This document shows, piece by piece, positions 1-10,105 of a stretch of DNA of 39,257 bases; the first letter of the stretch is position 1, and every line of letters begins with the position of its first letter. The DNA is from Zygnema cylindricum (taxonomy: Eukaryota; Streptophyta; Zygnematophyceae; Zygnematales; Zygnemataceae). A program made the translations under genes and the position numbers. Location of the stretch: positions 1-39,257 of the forward strand of contig JBBHKE010000626.1 of NCBI GenBank assembly GCA_037447655.1. The letters run 5' to 3'. A model generated the notes under the pieces. It did no database searches, had not been told where the DNA came from, and worked only from the letters and a program-made list of their open reading frames with translations.

Positions 1-33
<33 letters not shown>

Positions 34-88
34 CCTCTCTCCCTATTTCTCTCTCGCACTCACTCCCTCTCTCTCTCTCTCTCTCCCA
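1..88. repeat. (CT)n microsatellite at window edge
   Basis: Nearly pure CT dinucleotide run with a few C-rich interruptions, continuing off the left edge. The next 300 bases (89-390) are AT-rich with scattered GTAC words and contain nothing else I recognise. Confidence 0.95.
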
Positions 89-390
89 GTCTCCCCAATG
101 TGCCTCAGAAAACTGTCCCTCTCTCTCCCTTCCCTCCTACTTTAGGGTATTTTTCTCTACTAAGTTCTTGCTTCAATTTCCTGTCATATCGTACTATATC
201 GTGTGACATTTGTTCACATCGCACTATATTATCGCACTATATTTTATATATTTTTTGGTATCGCACTGAATTCATATAATATCGTTTGATATCGGTTTCG
301 GATTCGTTCAATTTCACGGTGACAACTCAGGCAGGCAAAAAAGTACGCCATAAAAGTACAAAAAGTACGACTACTTAAAGTACGAGAAAG

Positions 391-611
391 TACACCTTGA
401 ATCGCTATTAGGGTTAATATTTTTTTCGCCACTCAAAAACATATTTTCTCCGTACACACTTGTACGATTTGCAATTTGAGACCGTCAATCGGAAGCCGAG
501 AATCTAAGCTTTCAATCGCAACCGTCAGATCCACAATCCGACAAGTGTGTACGGAGAAAGATGTTTTAAGTGGCGAAAAAAACATAAACACTAATAGCGA
601 CTCACGGTGTA
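391..611. mobile_element. Foldback MITE, family A, copy 1
   Basis: The element is flanked by TA and bounded by inverted termini: CACCTTGAATCGCTATTAG at the left and its near-complement at the right. The arms stay complementary for about 90 bases each (TTCGCCACTC..., CCGTACACACTTGT against ACAAGTGTGTACGG, AAGTGGCGAA), so the whole element folds on itself. A TA target and short non-coding palindrome suggest a Tc1/mariner (Stowaway-like) non-autonomous element. The family assignment is inference; the foldback is directly visible. Confidence 0.75.
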
Positions 612-640
612 CCAATTTGGACAAGATGGCGACAAGATGG
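612..640. repeat. Flank duplicated in inverted orientation
   Basis: The stretch holding the two GACAAGATGG words recurs as its reverse complement at about 2318-2351, beside MITE copy 2. This indicates that MITE plus flank was duplicated as a block. The sequence from 641 to 863 shows no other recognisable feature. Confidence 0.6.
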
Positions 641-863
641 ACACGACTTCTTAAAGTACGAAAAAGTACATTTTCTTTGTTTCCATGTTTATAAAATTCG
701 AATGTGCCACGTGTACTTATTTACTAAATTTACGCAAAGGTGGTTACGACCACTACAGTAACGTAATAACACGTTTCCGTACAGTTATCTTTTAGGTGAA
801 AGTTTGACGAGATCTTTGACGTCGACAAGGCGATACCAAAATATAAACATTTCTCGTTTTTTT

Positions 864-1253
864 GAGCCGGCCGGTTGTGAATTTGTCCATTTTGAGGCGT
901 GATATTTTCAGCCGGCCGGTTGTGAATTTGTCCATTTTGAGGCGTGTTATTTTCAGACGGCCGGTTGTGAATTTGTCCATTTTGAGGCGTGTTATTTTCA
1001 GACGGCCGGGAATTTGTCCATTTTGAGGCGTGTTATTTTCAGACGGCCGGTTGTAAATTTGTCCATTTTGAGGCGATATTTTGGGACTGACCGGTTGTGA
1101 ATTTGTCCATTCGAGGTGTTATTTCAGACGGCCGGTTGTGAATTTGTCCATTTTGAGGCGTGTTATTTTCAGACGGCCGGTTGTGAATTTGTCCATTTTG
1201 AGGCGTGTTATTTTCAGACGGCCGGTTGTGAATTTGTCCATTTTGAGGCGTGT
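864..1253. repeat. 45-bp tandem array, about 9 units
   Basis: The unit contains CGGCCGGTTGTGAATTTG followed by TCCATTTTGAGGCGTG and is repeated about nine times. One unit (near 1002) lacks a few bases and one (near 1087) is diverged. Because 45 is a multiple of three, open frames of repeated 15-residue peptides appear on both strands; I regard these as artefacts. The right edge is cut by the Tourist-like insertion starting at 1257. Confidence 0.92.
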
Positions 1254-1256
1254 TAA

Positions 1257-1899
1257 GGGTATGGTTACATGAGGAGGTCTCTGTAATAGTACGGACAGCA
1301 AAATTTCTGTATTACAGAGGTCTCGGTTACATCGCGTATCGTCTGTAAGCAAGTAATTACATACGTGTTCTAATTTGAGTGGTTCCACGTAAGTTGACGA
1401 TCAAATCTCTAAAATCGTCAAAGATTTGGAAACCGACCATTTCGTATGGAAAATCCGTACTTGCGTATTACATACGTGTACTTCGCAGGTGTACCGCGTC
1501 AATGTACCTCAGAGATCTCCTCCACTCTGCTGACTTTCAGGAAAAAACCGTATTTCTTTTCGGCAAAGATTTTACGGTCACCTTTGTCCGAAGGCACGTG
1601 ACTTTGGGGACGTGTGAAAATTTTTATTTTTCATCGACACACGTGTCTTTTGTCCAGGTGTAGCGAATTGATTGCGGAGGTGGGTTCACCAATACGGAGG
1701 CGGATGGAGCGATTGCTTCGCCGATGAAGACCAAAATGTAATCGGACGGTCGATGTCTTCTCCCGGATACTTGGAGAATCGTAATCTTATTTTCTGTAAT
1801 GTTGTTTTCAAGAAACTCACGAAAATATAGTACGGCATGGTACGAGAAAGTACAAAATTCTGTATTAAACCTCACTTTTCGTCTGATGTAACCATACCC
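1257..1899. mobile_element. Tourist-like (PIF/Harbinger-type) MITE 1
   Basis: Inverted termini GGGTATGGTTACAT at the left and ATGTAACCATACCC at the right are flanked by direct TAA duplications at 1254-1256 and 1900-1902. A 3-bp TAA/TTA target with G-rich termini is typical of PIF/Harbinger-derived MITEs. The interior has no convincing coding sequence. Part of it (about 1375-1630) recurs inverted at the window's right edge. It landed in the last unit of the 45-bp array. Confidence 0.75.
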
Positions 1900-2034
1900 T
1901 AAATCTAGCAATTTTCGCGCTACGGACAAATGGTGAGAGCGGTGAGAGGAGGCGGTGCACGCGTCCACGTCGCCCCCCTTTCATTCCGTTTTACGACGCG
2001 CCGAGCCGCGCGGACGTCGTGTGTATAAATATGT

Positions 2035-2102
2035 TTAGGGTTTTTTTCTCATTTGTGTTTTATTTAATTAAAAAAAAACACAAAACTACTAAAAAACCCT
2101 AA
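2035..2102. other. Imperfect hairpin bounded by telomere-type TTAGGG/CCCTAA
   Basis: TTAGGGTTTTTT at the left is complementary to AAAAAACCCTAA at the right; TTGTGTTTT and the A-run followed by CACAAAA extend the arms around an AT centre. A TATAAATA lies just upstream (about 2023), but no open frame follows, so I do not call a promoter. The rest of 1903-2351 shows nothing else. Confidence 0.55.
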
Positions 2103-2351
2103 GGTGAAATGTAAGGTACCCGGGCGGTATCTTGCAAATGGTGAGTGTAACGCCTTTTTTGGGTGTAAAATACGACTCTCACCAATCTCACCAACCGGGC
2201 CAACTCGTAGTCTACATTCCTGTGGCGAGATAAAGTACGAAACGTGCGCTATACTGTTATAGGTATAATGTCGCATCGCCTAAAAGTAGACACCCGTTTT
2301 TGACGCCGTCTTGTCAGCTGACACCATCTTGTCGCCATCTTGTCAAATTGG

Positions 2352-2580
2352 TACACCGTCTATCGCTATTAGTGTTCATGTTTTTTTCGTCTCTGAAAAC
2401 ATCTTTTATCCGTACACACATGTCCTATTGTATATCTGACGGTTGCAATTGAGAGACAAGGTTCTCAGCTTCCGATTGGCGGTCTCAAATTGTGAATCGT
2501 TCAGGTGTGCATGCAGAAAAGATATTTTGTGTGGCGAAAAAGTTATTAACCCTAATAGCGATTCAAGCCTTCAAGGTGTA
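2352..2580. mobile_element. Foldback MITE, family A, copy 2 (inverted relative to copy 1)
   Basis: TA-flanked, beginning CACCGTCTATCGCTATTAG and ending near TTCAAGGTG. Its central non-palindromic part is the reverse complement of the centre of copy 1, so the copies lie in opposite orientation. From 2581 to 2801 only broken family ends are seen, such as CACCGCGAATCGCTATTAG near 2753. Confidence 0.7.
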
Positions 2581-2801
2581 AAGTGCTGAAATTTGATTCG
2601 CCACGAACATTGTTTCTTCGTGCACCCTTGTCCGATCGTCAATCTATTTAGTATTTACGACCTTCCAGATTTAGAAATCGACTAGGGTGTACGGCTATCG
2701 GTAGACTATCGGGCTAAATCGAAATATCGAATGTTATCGTGAAAATCTCAACACCGCGAATCGCTATTAGCGTTAACAAATAGTTAGTGTTAAAAAACAA
2801 G

Positions 2802-3379
2802 TACACCGCGAATCGTTATTAGCGTTATGAACTCTATATCGGCACCCCCTTAAAACTCGAAATAGAATTGATAATACTAAATTTTCCTTTACGTTAATTA
2901 CGGTTCTAGAGAATTAGCGTTCATAATTCTAATTTATGACATTATTGAATAGTGTGGTGTACGGACGTATCATTCCGTACAAAGAGGCACTTTATTAAGT
3001 GAAAAGTACGAAACATGGATTAAAATAATCGCGATCGCATGTAAAACTACGCTCAGAATAAGCGACATAATAATATCGTACCTATTTTAGTGTAAAGATA
3101 TGTGTTGGCGTAATAATTATTCGCGTGAACACCCAAACTAGAGTTATGAAAAAATTAGAGTCAAAGGACGCGACAGTGTACGATCTGTCAGATTTTGTAC
3201 TTTTACCTATTTTACTGTGAAGATCCTGACGGCAGATCTATTGTACCAAAATTAGAATTAATGATCAATTAGTATTAAACATTGTTTTAAAAAAAAATGA
3301 AAATTGTAATTAGTGTCAATAACGCTAATTATTTTTTAACACTAATAATTTCTCAGGGCTAATAACGATTCACGGTGTA
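2802..3379. mobile_element. Long MITE, family B, copy 1
   Basis: TA-flanked element with the same outermost termini as family A: CACCGCGAATCGTTATTAG at the left, and CTAATAACGATTCACGGTG at the right. It is about 580 bp with a different interior. A shorter related end piece abuts it and runs to about 3537. No coding potential is seen. Confidence 0.65.
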
Positions 3380-3539
3380 GTGTGATTAATGCTAATTGAG
3401 AATTTGGGGATTTTCAAGGAAATCAGTCGCTCTAATTTGGTTTATAGGGTTTTTTTAATCACTCTATTTAAGAATTTGCGTAAAAATTTAGGGGCGCCGA
3501 ATTAGCGTGATTAGCGCTAATAGCGGTTCGCGGTGTACT

Positions 3540-4140
3540 GTACGAACCAAGCTTTCAAAATTGTGCTGCTTGTATAAACTATAAAGTATAAACCGATATT
3601 ATTCCGTACGTACCCTGAATTCCGTACGATAGACAACATTCGCAAGCAATTATAAATTTATCACGCACACGATTTAATTCGGCACATCCAGGTGATTCTA
3701 TCAACGTAAGTACATAGCGACAGAAGTGTACGGACGTCAAAATCTTTATTGCGATAAAAAGTACACTTCCCGAGTTAAACATTGTACGGCACATAGTCCC
3801 TGCGCAAATCCGGCGCCTGGATCAGATTCCCTCTTCAGATGCTTTAAAAGATTCGAGCGCTTTATTAGTATTAACAATATATGGTGTGTAAGAAAAAGTA
3901 CACCGCCCATAATTGTTCAGAATTTTCCACATTTTTCGGGCAGTCAAAGGCGTTAAGCTTTGTTTTCAGCCGTTAGTTTTTTCCTACGGCACGCAATCGA
4001 AAGGTACAGTAACGGTCTACCCGTACGATCGTGATGTCACGATTGAAAATCGGAAACACGTGTGATGAAAAAGAGGACATTGCTTGCCCAAAAAATGTTT
4101 AACGTTATATATATATATATATATATATAACGATATACTG
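3540..4140. other. Intergenic, with a short (AT)n tract
   Basis: No gene is recognised. The only structure is an alternating AT run at about 4106-4128, bracketed by AACGTT and AACG, which is itself palindromic. Confidence 0.6.
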
Positions 4141-4361
4141 TACACCATGTATCGCTATTAGTGTTAATAATTTTTTCGCCACTTAAAACATCTTTTCTTC
4201 GTACACACTTGTCAGATTTTCAATATGAAACCGCCAATCGGAAGCTGAGGATCTTACCTTTCAATCGCAACCGTCAGATCTATAATCCAACAAGTGTGTA
4301 AGGAGAAAAGACGTTTTAAGTGGTGAAAAAATTATTAACACTAATGGCGATACAGGGTGTA
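4141..4361. mobile_element. Foldback MITE, family A, copy 3
   Basis: TA-flanked, with the same arms as copy 1 (TTCGCCACTTAAAACATC, TCGTACACACTTGTC) and the same orientation of the centre. Right terminus CTAATGGCGATACAGGGTG. The 220-bp size agrees with copies 1 and 2. Confidence 0.75.
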
Positions 4362-4655
4362 GCATACTGATAACAGCACAAGTCTTTCTTGCAAAAATTG
4401 CGATGGCAAAACCATCCGTGTACAAAAGGGGTAAAACTGAAAAAAACATTTGGAGACTACAAGATTCACAAGAAAGTAGTCTACGCCTAAAAACTGTAAC
4501 GCAACTGAACAATACTAACAAGAGCAAAGAACCAGAACAAAACAATACCACAGTTAGACCGCCTACAAAATGAAAAAACCTAGACTAATCTACCCATAGA
4601 CAAGCTAAGGTCCACAAGCTAAGGTCCACAACCACGGAGATCATGGATGTGAAAA

Positions 4656-4879
4656 CCACAAAGTTAATCTTTATTAGTGTTAAAGGGTTTTTTCCAGCAC
4701 TTAGATCATTTTTTATCCGTACACATTTGTCCAGTTGCCAATCTGAGACCGCCAATAAGAAGGTGAGAATCTTGCATTCCAATGGCAGCCATCAGATTGA
4801 CAACCCAACAAACGTGCACGAAGAAAAAATGTTTTGAGTGTCGAAAAAAACTTTAACACTAATAACAATTAGCGGTGCA
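4656..4879. mobile_element. Diverged family A MITE, copy 4
   Basis: The same arm order as copies 1-3 is visible (TTATTAGTGTTAAAG, TATCCGTACACATTTGTCC, then CGTGCACGAAGAAAAAATG and AACACTAATAACAATTAGCG), but the outer ends are eroded. A CGATA-rich hAT-like remnant follows to about 5000. Confidence 0.6.
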
Positions 4880-5047
4880 GTGTTGTATATCGGAAAATTC
4901 TTACCGCAATACATTCGATATATTGAACTCGAGTAATCAAAGGGATCAATGTATCACTCGGGGACCAACAAAATTATCGCGATATATTTCGTGGGAAGGT
5001 CGCCAAAGAATAATGTGTGAAACCTCCGTCCAGACAAAATACCATCA

Positions 5048-5082
5048 CTAAAACCCCTAACCCTAAAAACCCTAAAAAAACC
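5048..5082. repeat. Interstitial CCCTAAA telomere-like run
   Basis: Three to four imperfect copies of the plant-type telomere unit CCCTAAA in one strand orientation. Short runs like this also occur as telo-box motifs in plant genomes; this is not evidence of a chromosome end. The sequence from 5083 to 5456 is AT-rich and otherwise featureless. Confidence 0.6.
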
Positions 5083-5456
5083 TCTCATAAGCTCCATTCG
5101 AGTACATGGGATTAAAACAAAACAAAAAAAATAGAACCCTAGAAGTAAAAAAACAGAAAAACAGGTCGAAAGAAAGAAAAAAAGAAACTAACATTTGTTA
5201 AAATTTTGTCTCCTCTTCTAGACTTCATATGGGTAAAAAAATGAAAATTTTATCGCTAAAAAATTATCAGATTAAAACTCATAAATAGAACTCCTATATA
5301 AACACACTGCAACTCGTTACCTGGACTATTTACATTAATTTTAGTGTAATTATCAAATCAACGACAAATGACCCAAACCATCTTTTAACAAAAAACAGAG
5401 AAACCGTTTTTTTTTTTTTTTCCCTTTTTCCATGGTCAAAAAAGCAGACATCTGAA

Positions 5457-5971
5457 AACAAGGTGAGAAACAGGGAAAGAGGGAAAGAAAGAGGGAAAGA
5501 AAGAGGGGAGGGAAGGAGGGGAGGAGGGAAAGAGGGAAAGAGGGAAGGAAGGAGGGAGGGAAAGAGTTGAGGGAAGGAGGGAAGGAGGGAAGGAGGGAAA
5601 GAAGGAAAGAGGGAAAGAGGGAAGGAAAGAGGGAAAGAAAGAGGGAAGGAGCGAATGAGGGAAGGAGGGAAAGAGGGAAGGAGGGAAGGAGGGAGGGAAA
5701 GAGAGAAGGAAAGAGGGCAAGAGGGAAAGAGGGAAGGAAAGAGGGCAAGAGGGAAAGAGGGAAGGAAAGAGGGATAGAGGGAAGGAAAGAGGGATAGAGG
5801 GAAGGAAAGAGGGAAAGAGGGAAGGAAAGAGGGAAAGAGGGAAAGAGGGAAAAAGGAAAAGAGGGAAAGAGGAAAAGAGGGAAAGAGGGAAGGAGGGAAG
5901 GAAAGAGGGAAAGAGGGAAGGAAAGAGGGAAAGAGGGAAGGAAAGAGGGAAAGAGCGAAAGAAGGAAAGAG
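5457..5971. repeat. Purine tract / GGGAAAGA-GGGAAGGA minisatellite
   Basis: About 500 bases with almost only purines on the plus strand, built from irregular GGGAAAGA, GGGAAGGA and GGAAG words. Long Ser/Pro/Leu/Phe-rich frames on the minus strand and Arg/Lys/Glu/Gly frames on the plus strand come from the repeat and are not genes. Such tracts can form triplex DNA. It lies about 550 bases beyond the proposed stop codon of the F-box gene. The sequence from 5972 to 6420 holds nothing recognisable. Confidence 0.93.
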
Positions 5972-6429
5972 TTGGCCAAAAGGGGAAAATAATTAAAAGT
6001 AAAATGAAAAGCAAGTCCAAAATCAATCTCTTCCCATGCATAAATTTTCGTTTTTTTTGAAAATGACGGAAATTACCAGTTTGACAAACTAGAAAAAGTT
6101 AATTGAAAATTTTTAACCACTACAGACCTCTCTATTATTTCTTCTCGCATAAAATATTAAAATACCTTATTTTCACCTCATTTTCAAATGGGTAAAATCC
6201 TAAATTTAAAAGGTTTGTTCACTAAACTTTCGTCGAAAATTTTTAAACGTTTCCTATACGAAACAATATTTCCTACCATTGGCCCAATAAGCGACGAGAT
6301 CAACAAAAGGTACAAAAGGCACATTTCAACAATTCCTATCTTCAGCTTTTTTTTTGTCGCGATCATTAACTCTCGAAAAAATCGTGAGAGTCGCAAAAAA
6401 AAGTCGAGAAAGTCCAGAAAATGAGAAAA

Positions 6430-6500
6430 GGTCCAAGGAAGTCGAGAGAGTCAAGAAAGTCGAGAGAGTCAAGAAAGTCGAGAGAGTCAAAAAAGGTCAA
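6430..6500. repeat. 18-bp tandem repeat
   Basis: About three copies of GTCGAGAGAGTCAAGAAA, degenerating into GTCAAAAAAGG. It lies just downstream (in gene orientation) of the proposed stop of the F-box gene. Confidence 0.75.
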
Positions 6501-6524
6501 AAAAGGAAAAAAAAACGGCAAAAA

Positions 6525-6902
6525 CTAAACAATATTTCGAAGAAGTCGATGACCTTCCGGTGTTCTCAAAGGCTCCGTGGGAATAACTGAAAAAGGAACC
6601 CATCTTCCAAAAATACGATGAAGACACAAACTTACACCGTAACGAGCCCGAAGAAATAAAGTTTGAGTATACGTAATTAAATAGAGAGTTAAAACAGCGA
6701 GAATGAGTCCGATAGTTTTAAAAAACGCTAACGGAGCTATGAAAAACCAATCTAAAAAAATGTAGTTCGAGAAATCAAGGTGGTAAGTCGAGTCCACTTC
6801 TTGCCAGATATGGACAAAAGGGAAAAAGAGGAGGAGGAGATAATCGACAAGACGAGAATAAAAAGATTGTTTTCGAGGAATATGGCGCAGTAATTCGGGT
6901 AC
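6525..6902 (-). CDS. Proposed last exon of the F-box/LRR gene, with hydrophobic segments
   Basis: On the minus strand a pyrimidine-rich acceptor ending TTAATTTTCAG precedes 6902. The frame is open for 125 codons to TAG at 6527-6525. It encodes VPELLRHIPRKQ, a first hydrophobic stretch (DYLLLLFFPFVHIW), then after about 20 residues a second long one (FLDWFFIAPLAFFKTIGL and ILAVLTLYLITY), ending with a charged tail. Two membrane helices are plausible. The acceptor is phase 0, matching the phase-0 donor of the previous proposed exon. A 51-base in-frame stretch here has a donor-like GTGTAAGT and acceptor-like TTTTTCAG; either retention or removal keeps the frame. It could instead belong to a separate small membrane-protein gene. 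Confidence 0.45.
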   Translation of the reverse strand, partial: VPELLRHIPRKQSFYSRLVDYLLLLFFPFVHIWQEVDSTYHLDFSNYIFLDWFFIAPLAFFKTIGLILAVLTLYLITYTQTLFLRARYGVSLCLHRIFGRWVPFSVIPTEPLRTPEGHRLLRNIV

Positions 6903-7906
6903 CTGAAAATTAACAGCAAAAAAGTTAAAATTTGAAAGGTAAATGAATCTCTACATAATTTCATACATTAAAGAAATCCAAAAAAAAAAAAAAACGCTAA
7001 AACCCATTGAAGTGCCCTGAAAAAACCCCACAAAAACCATAAAAGAATTTAGAAACTTTGTATTTTAACAACCGCTTTCAGAACCTTCTAATTCCAGTTA
7101 TCGGAACCAGTTAATAAAAATCACGCCGGGACTAAAACTTAAACAAAATAACAGAGTACTTATTTAATTGAATTCGTCTTCTTTTCCTTCTTACTTGATT
7201 GCATGCTTTATTCTCTGCTGTACAACAAAACGGCAAAAAAGTGAAACAAAAAACCCATTCACTCTATAATTTTCTATATCATATAGGCCGTCAAACAATC
7301 AACAACAACAATACTATTGTGGTAACAGATAAATACCGATAAATCGGATTACCGTAAAGTTCACGTCCATAAACTAAGAAAGTTTCACAAAAAGTCAAGC
7401 TTTTCTGAAAAGAATTAAATCTCCCAAACACCCGTCGTCTCAAGTTCAATTTTTTTAACCGCAATATAATAAATAGTGAACAGGCTTCAAATTCACAAGG
7501 GTGATTGTACGGTATTGCCAATAAATTGGATTATTGTCAATAAAACAATAATTGGTGATAATAGATATGTACAATCGAGTACAAACAAAGGTAGAGTTGG
7601 TACAAAAGATCCAAACTGAAGTGCTGACAGTAAATACGGACTAATTAAGGACCCTAAAATCCGTAATCCGTAATCCGTAATTTCCAAAAAAAAAAAGAAA
7701 TTGAAAGAAAAGTTGCGATCTCAAAATTTTCTCGTCGACAAAATTCGGTATTAATGTCGCACCGATTAGCGGTTATCGGGGACCCAGGAAAATCAAATAA
7801 CCGAAGATAAAAAAACGGTAGCCAACATAAAACCCTGAATGTATCCCATTTCGTTTCCATGTTTTAGTACACTTTTGTTTTGCAATAAAAGTCATAAGTT
7901 TCTTAC

Positions 7907-8010
7907 CCAAGTATGAGTTTCCCACGTCTCCTCCTCCTCCCCCGTATCGTGAAGAAGTTGCAATATGACTCCTTTTTGTGGCATCTCTCTCCTCCTGGAC
8001 AATGCCTCAA
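7907..8010 (-). CDS. Proposed exon 4 of the F-box/LRR gene
   Basis: The acceptor TACAG is at 8011-8015 in plus coordinates and the donor is G/GTAAGA at 7906. The 104 bases take the phase-1 remainder of the previous exon and end in phase 0. They encode VEALSRRREMPQKGVILQLL, then an acidic EEEE patch and THTW. A diverged copy of its first 30 bases lies about 200 bases away (near 8220-8250), suggesting local duplication. No domain is recognised; support is phase consistency and an open frame only. Confidence 0.4.
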
Positions 8011-8259
8011 CTGTACTTCCCCAATTTTTATACAAAAAAAAAAAAAACAGCAAAAATATTAGGTATCCACATAGAGAGCAAATTCCCGATAATCGGGTAA
8101 TATTGGGTTGCCCCGTAACCGATTGTCGGCTCGACATACATATCGAAATTTGACGAAGATAAATTTAGAAAACGAAAACTACTTCACCAAAAACAATACA
8201 TGACAAATACTAGACCTATCTCATCCTGGACAATGTCTCAATTGTTTTCTGTATGAAAC

Positions 8260-8350
8260 TTGTCTTAGAAGGTAAAACATCGTACAAAAACTAAGTTTTT
8301 CACATCTCACAGAAGAAAAGAGGAACAGAAATGGAAAATGGAGGCAACTG
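8260..8350 (-). repeat. Isolated copy of the intronic ~110-bp repeat
   Basis: On the minus strand this stretch (CTCCATTTTCCATTTCTG, then TGTGAGATGTGAAAAACTTA) resembles units of the tandem array at 10.1-10.56 kb. It sits about 1.8 kb away in the same proposed intron. Confidence 0.5.
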
Positions 8351-8563
8351 AACTGAAAATTGGCAATGTAATATTTCAGTAATATTACAAATTAGTGTTG
8401 TAATTCATAGTGTTGCATACTTTCTATGCACATTCTCGACCGATAAACCGCAATATGTGTACATCTTACCATTGCTACACCTGAAACTCGGTATTTATCG
8501 AGTTTGCCGATAAATATATCGATATCAGAACAACTGATGATGACCGACCAATAAACATTCAGA

Positions 8564-8784
8564 ACACCGTGAATCGCTATTAGCGTTAATAACACTAATT
8601 CTGTCCCAGACTTCTTTGCCTTTTGAACCCAAAATAGCATTATTAATGCGAATTGTTTTTGCCTTAACACTAATTCTTTTTGCGGTTCACAGTCGCCTCA
8701 CGCCATTTGGACCAGATATATAATTAGTAACACAAACAGTCCTAATAATAATTATTTTCAAACGCTAATAGCAATTCACAGCGT
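8564..8784. mobile_element. TA-group MITE in proposed intron 3
   Basis: Left terminus CACCGTGAATCGCTATTAG and right terminus CTAATAGCAATTCACAGCG are inverted copies of the common family ends. A CGATA-rich hAT-like stretch (about 8785-9170, starting GTTGTGTATCGAGAGCC) follows directly and includes a C-homopolymer at about 8978. Confidence 0.6.
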
Positions 8785-9332
8785 ACGTTGTGTATCGAGA
8801 GCCTTTTGCCGATAATCGATATATCGGTTTTTTTGACATACCTATACCATATATCGGTAAAGGCTATTATCGCGATAAAACACCGATACATCGCAATCAA
8901 GTAATCGGGTCGATAACTCGCGCGATAACTCTGTACGCTGGTACGGAATGGATTGTCCAGAAAAAATCAAAAGTACCCCCCCCCCCCCCTACCTTAGTAC
9001 CTTTTCCGTATTTTATTTCCGTTCTGCAGTTGTACAGACCCCCACCCCTCCACCCGATATGTCACGATAATTTTTTGTTGGTCCCGCAGCAATATATCGG
9101 GCCCCCTCAACGTTAGGTGTTTCGATAAATCGATATCGGATTAATCGCGATATGAAATTATACACATCAGTAAAATATACAACACAAAGAAAACTACACC
9201 TCGCCAAATCTTTGACCGACATTTGATTGGCCGGATATTCTGAGCACAAAATCTGAAATATAATAGCCATGCTACAAAATCAAACATGTATAATATATGC
9301 AATTTTTCCATACCGACGCTTAATTACGGGTG

Positions 9333-9530
9333 TACACTGTGTATCGCTAACAGCATTAATGTTTCCTTCGTTACTTAAATCAACTTTTCTCTGTGCACAC
9401 CACTCCAAATTTCAATTGGAGACCACCGATTGAAAGGCAATAAACTTTCCATCGCAACAATCGCATAATCCAACAGGTGAAAAAAAAAGTTCTACCAAAA
9501 AAACGTTAACGCTAATAGCAATACACTGTA
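9333..9530. mobile_element. Diverged family A MITE, copy 5
   Basis: TA-flanked, with arms CACTGTGTATCGCTAACAG and CTAATAGCAATACACTG, TTCGTTACTT, and a centre like the other family A copies. It is shorter than copies 1-3 and more eroded. It lies within the proposed third intron. Confidence 0.55.
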
Positions 9531-9872
9531 TACTGTGTAGTGCAACGTACTGGGTTCCAAATCTTTTCCTAAGATAATTTTTTTACGGGACAAAAACGTT
9601 TGACTACACCAGTTAGTACTCGGTGAACATGGTGAATTATTAGCGCTTACCACTTTATTATAATTAATTACACTAAATTGTGTTTTGCAATGTGGCTAAT
9701 TTCAGGCCACTTAACTAAAGATCACGAGTCAAGAAAAAACTCAATCAAATCAGAGTGATTAACTCTAAAAGCGATGGGCAGTGTAGTGCGTAATTAAATT
9801 GTACCGATACTAAGGATGCCAGGAGGATGTCAATATGGATAAATCGCGATAACAGACAATATTAATATAGTT

Positions 9873-9950
9873 GACGATATCAATAAACAGCGATAATCGA
9901 CGATATCAATAAACAGCGATAATCGACGTTATTAATAAATCGCCATAATT
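9873..9950. repeat. 26-bp tandem repeat, 3 units
   Basis: The unit starts GACGATATCAATAAACAGCG. Two units are identical and the third is diverged. It is CGATA-rich like the hAT-like elements and may derive from one. Confidence 0.8.
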
Positions 9951-10105
9951 GACAATACCATTTATCATCTTGATACATCAATCGTCTTGATATATCACCT
10001 ATCAAGACTCTTCAAAGAAAGTATATCAATTATTATCAGCAAATCCTGCTCAATTTACAACACTATGACAAATGCAATTAGGGTTTCGTAAATAACAAAT
10101 TCTCA

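Noticed and set aside
792-1388. Open frames with 15-residue repeats (KMDKFTTGRLKITRL-like; RRPVVNLSILRRVIF-like)
   Set aside because: Products of the 45-bp tandem repeat on both strands, with no non-repeat domain or start context.
2015-2035. TATAAATA as a gene promoter
   Set aside because: No open frame or transcript-like structure follows; the next sequence is a hairpin and then a MITE.
5353-6041. Two overlapping ~200-residue open frames rich in Phe, Pro, Ser and Leu on the minus strand
   Set aside because: They are the translated complement of the purine tract; all three frames are open with the same low-complexity composition.
6593-6664. A 51-base mini-intron in the last exon of the F-box gene
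   Set aside because: Donor- and acceptor-like sites exist, but the stretch is shorter than usual plant introns and is open in frame, so I keep it as coding, with that uncertainty stated.
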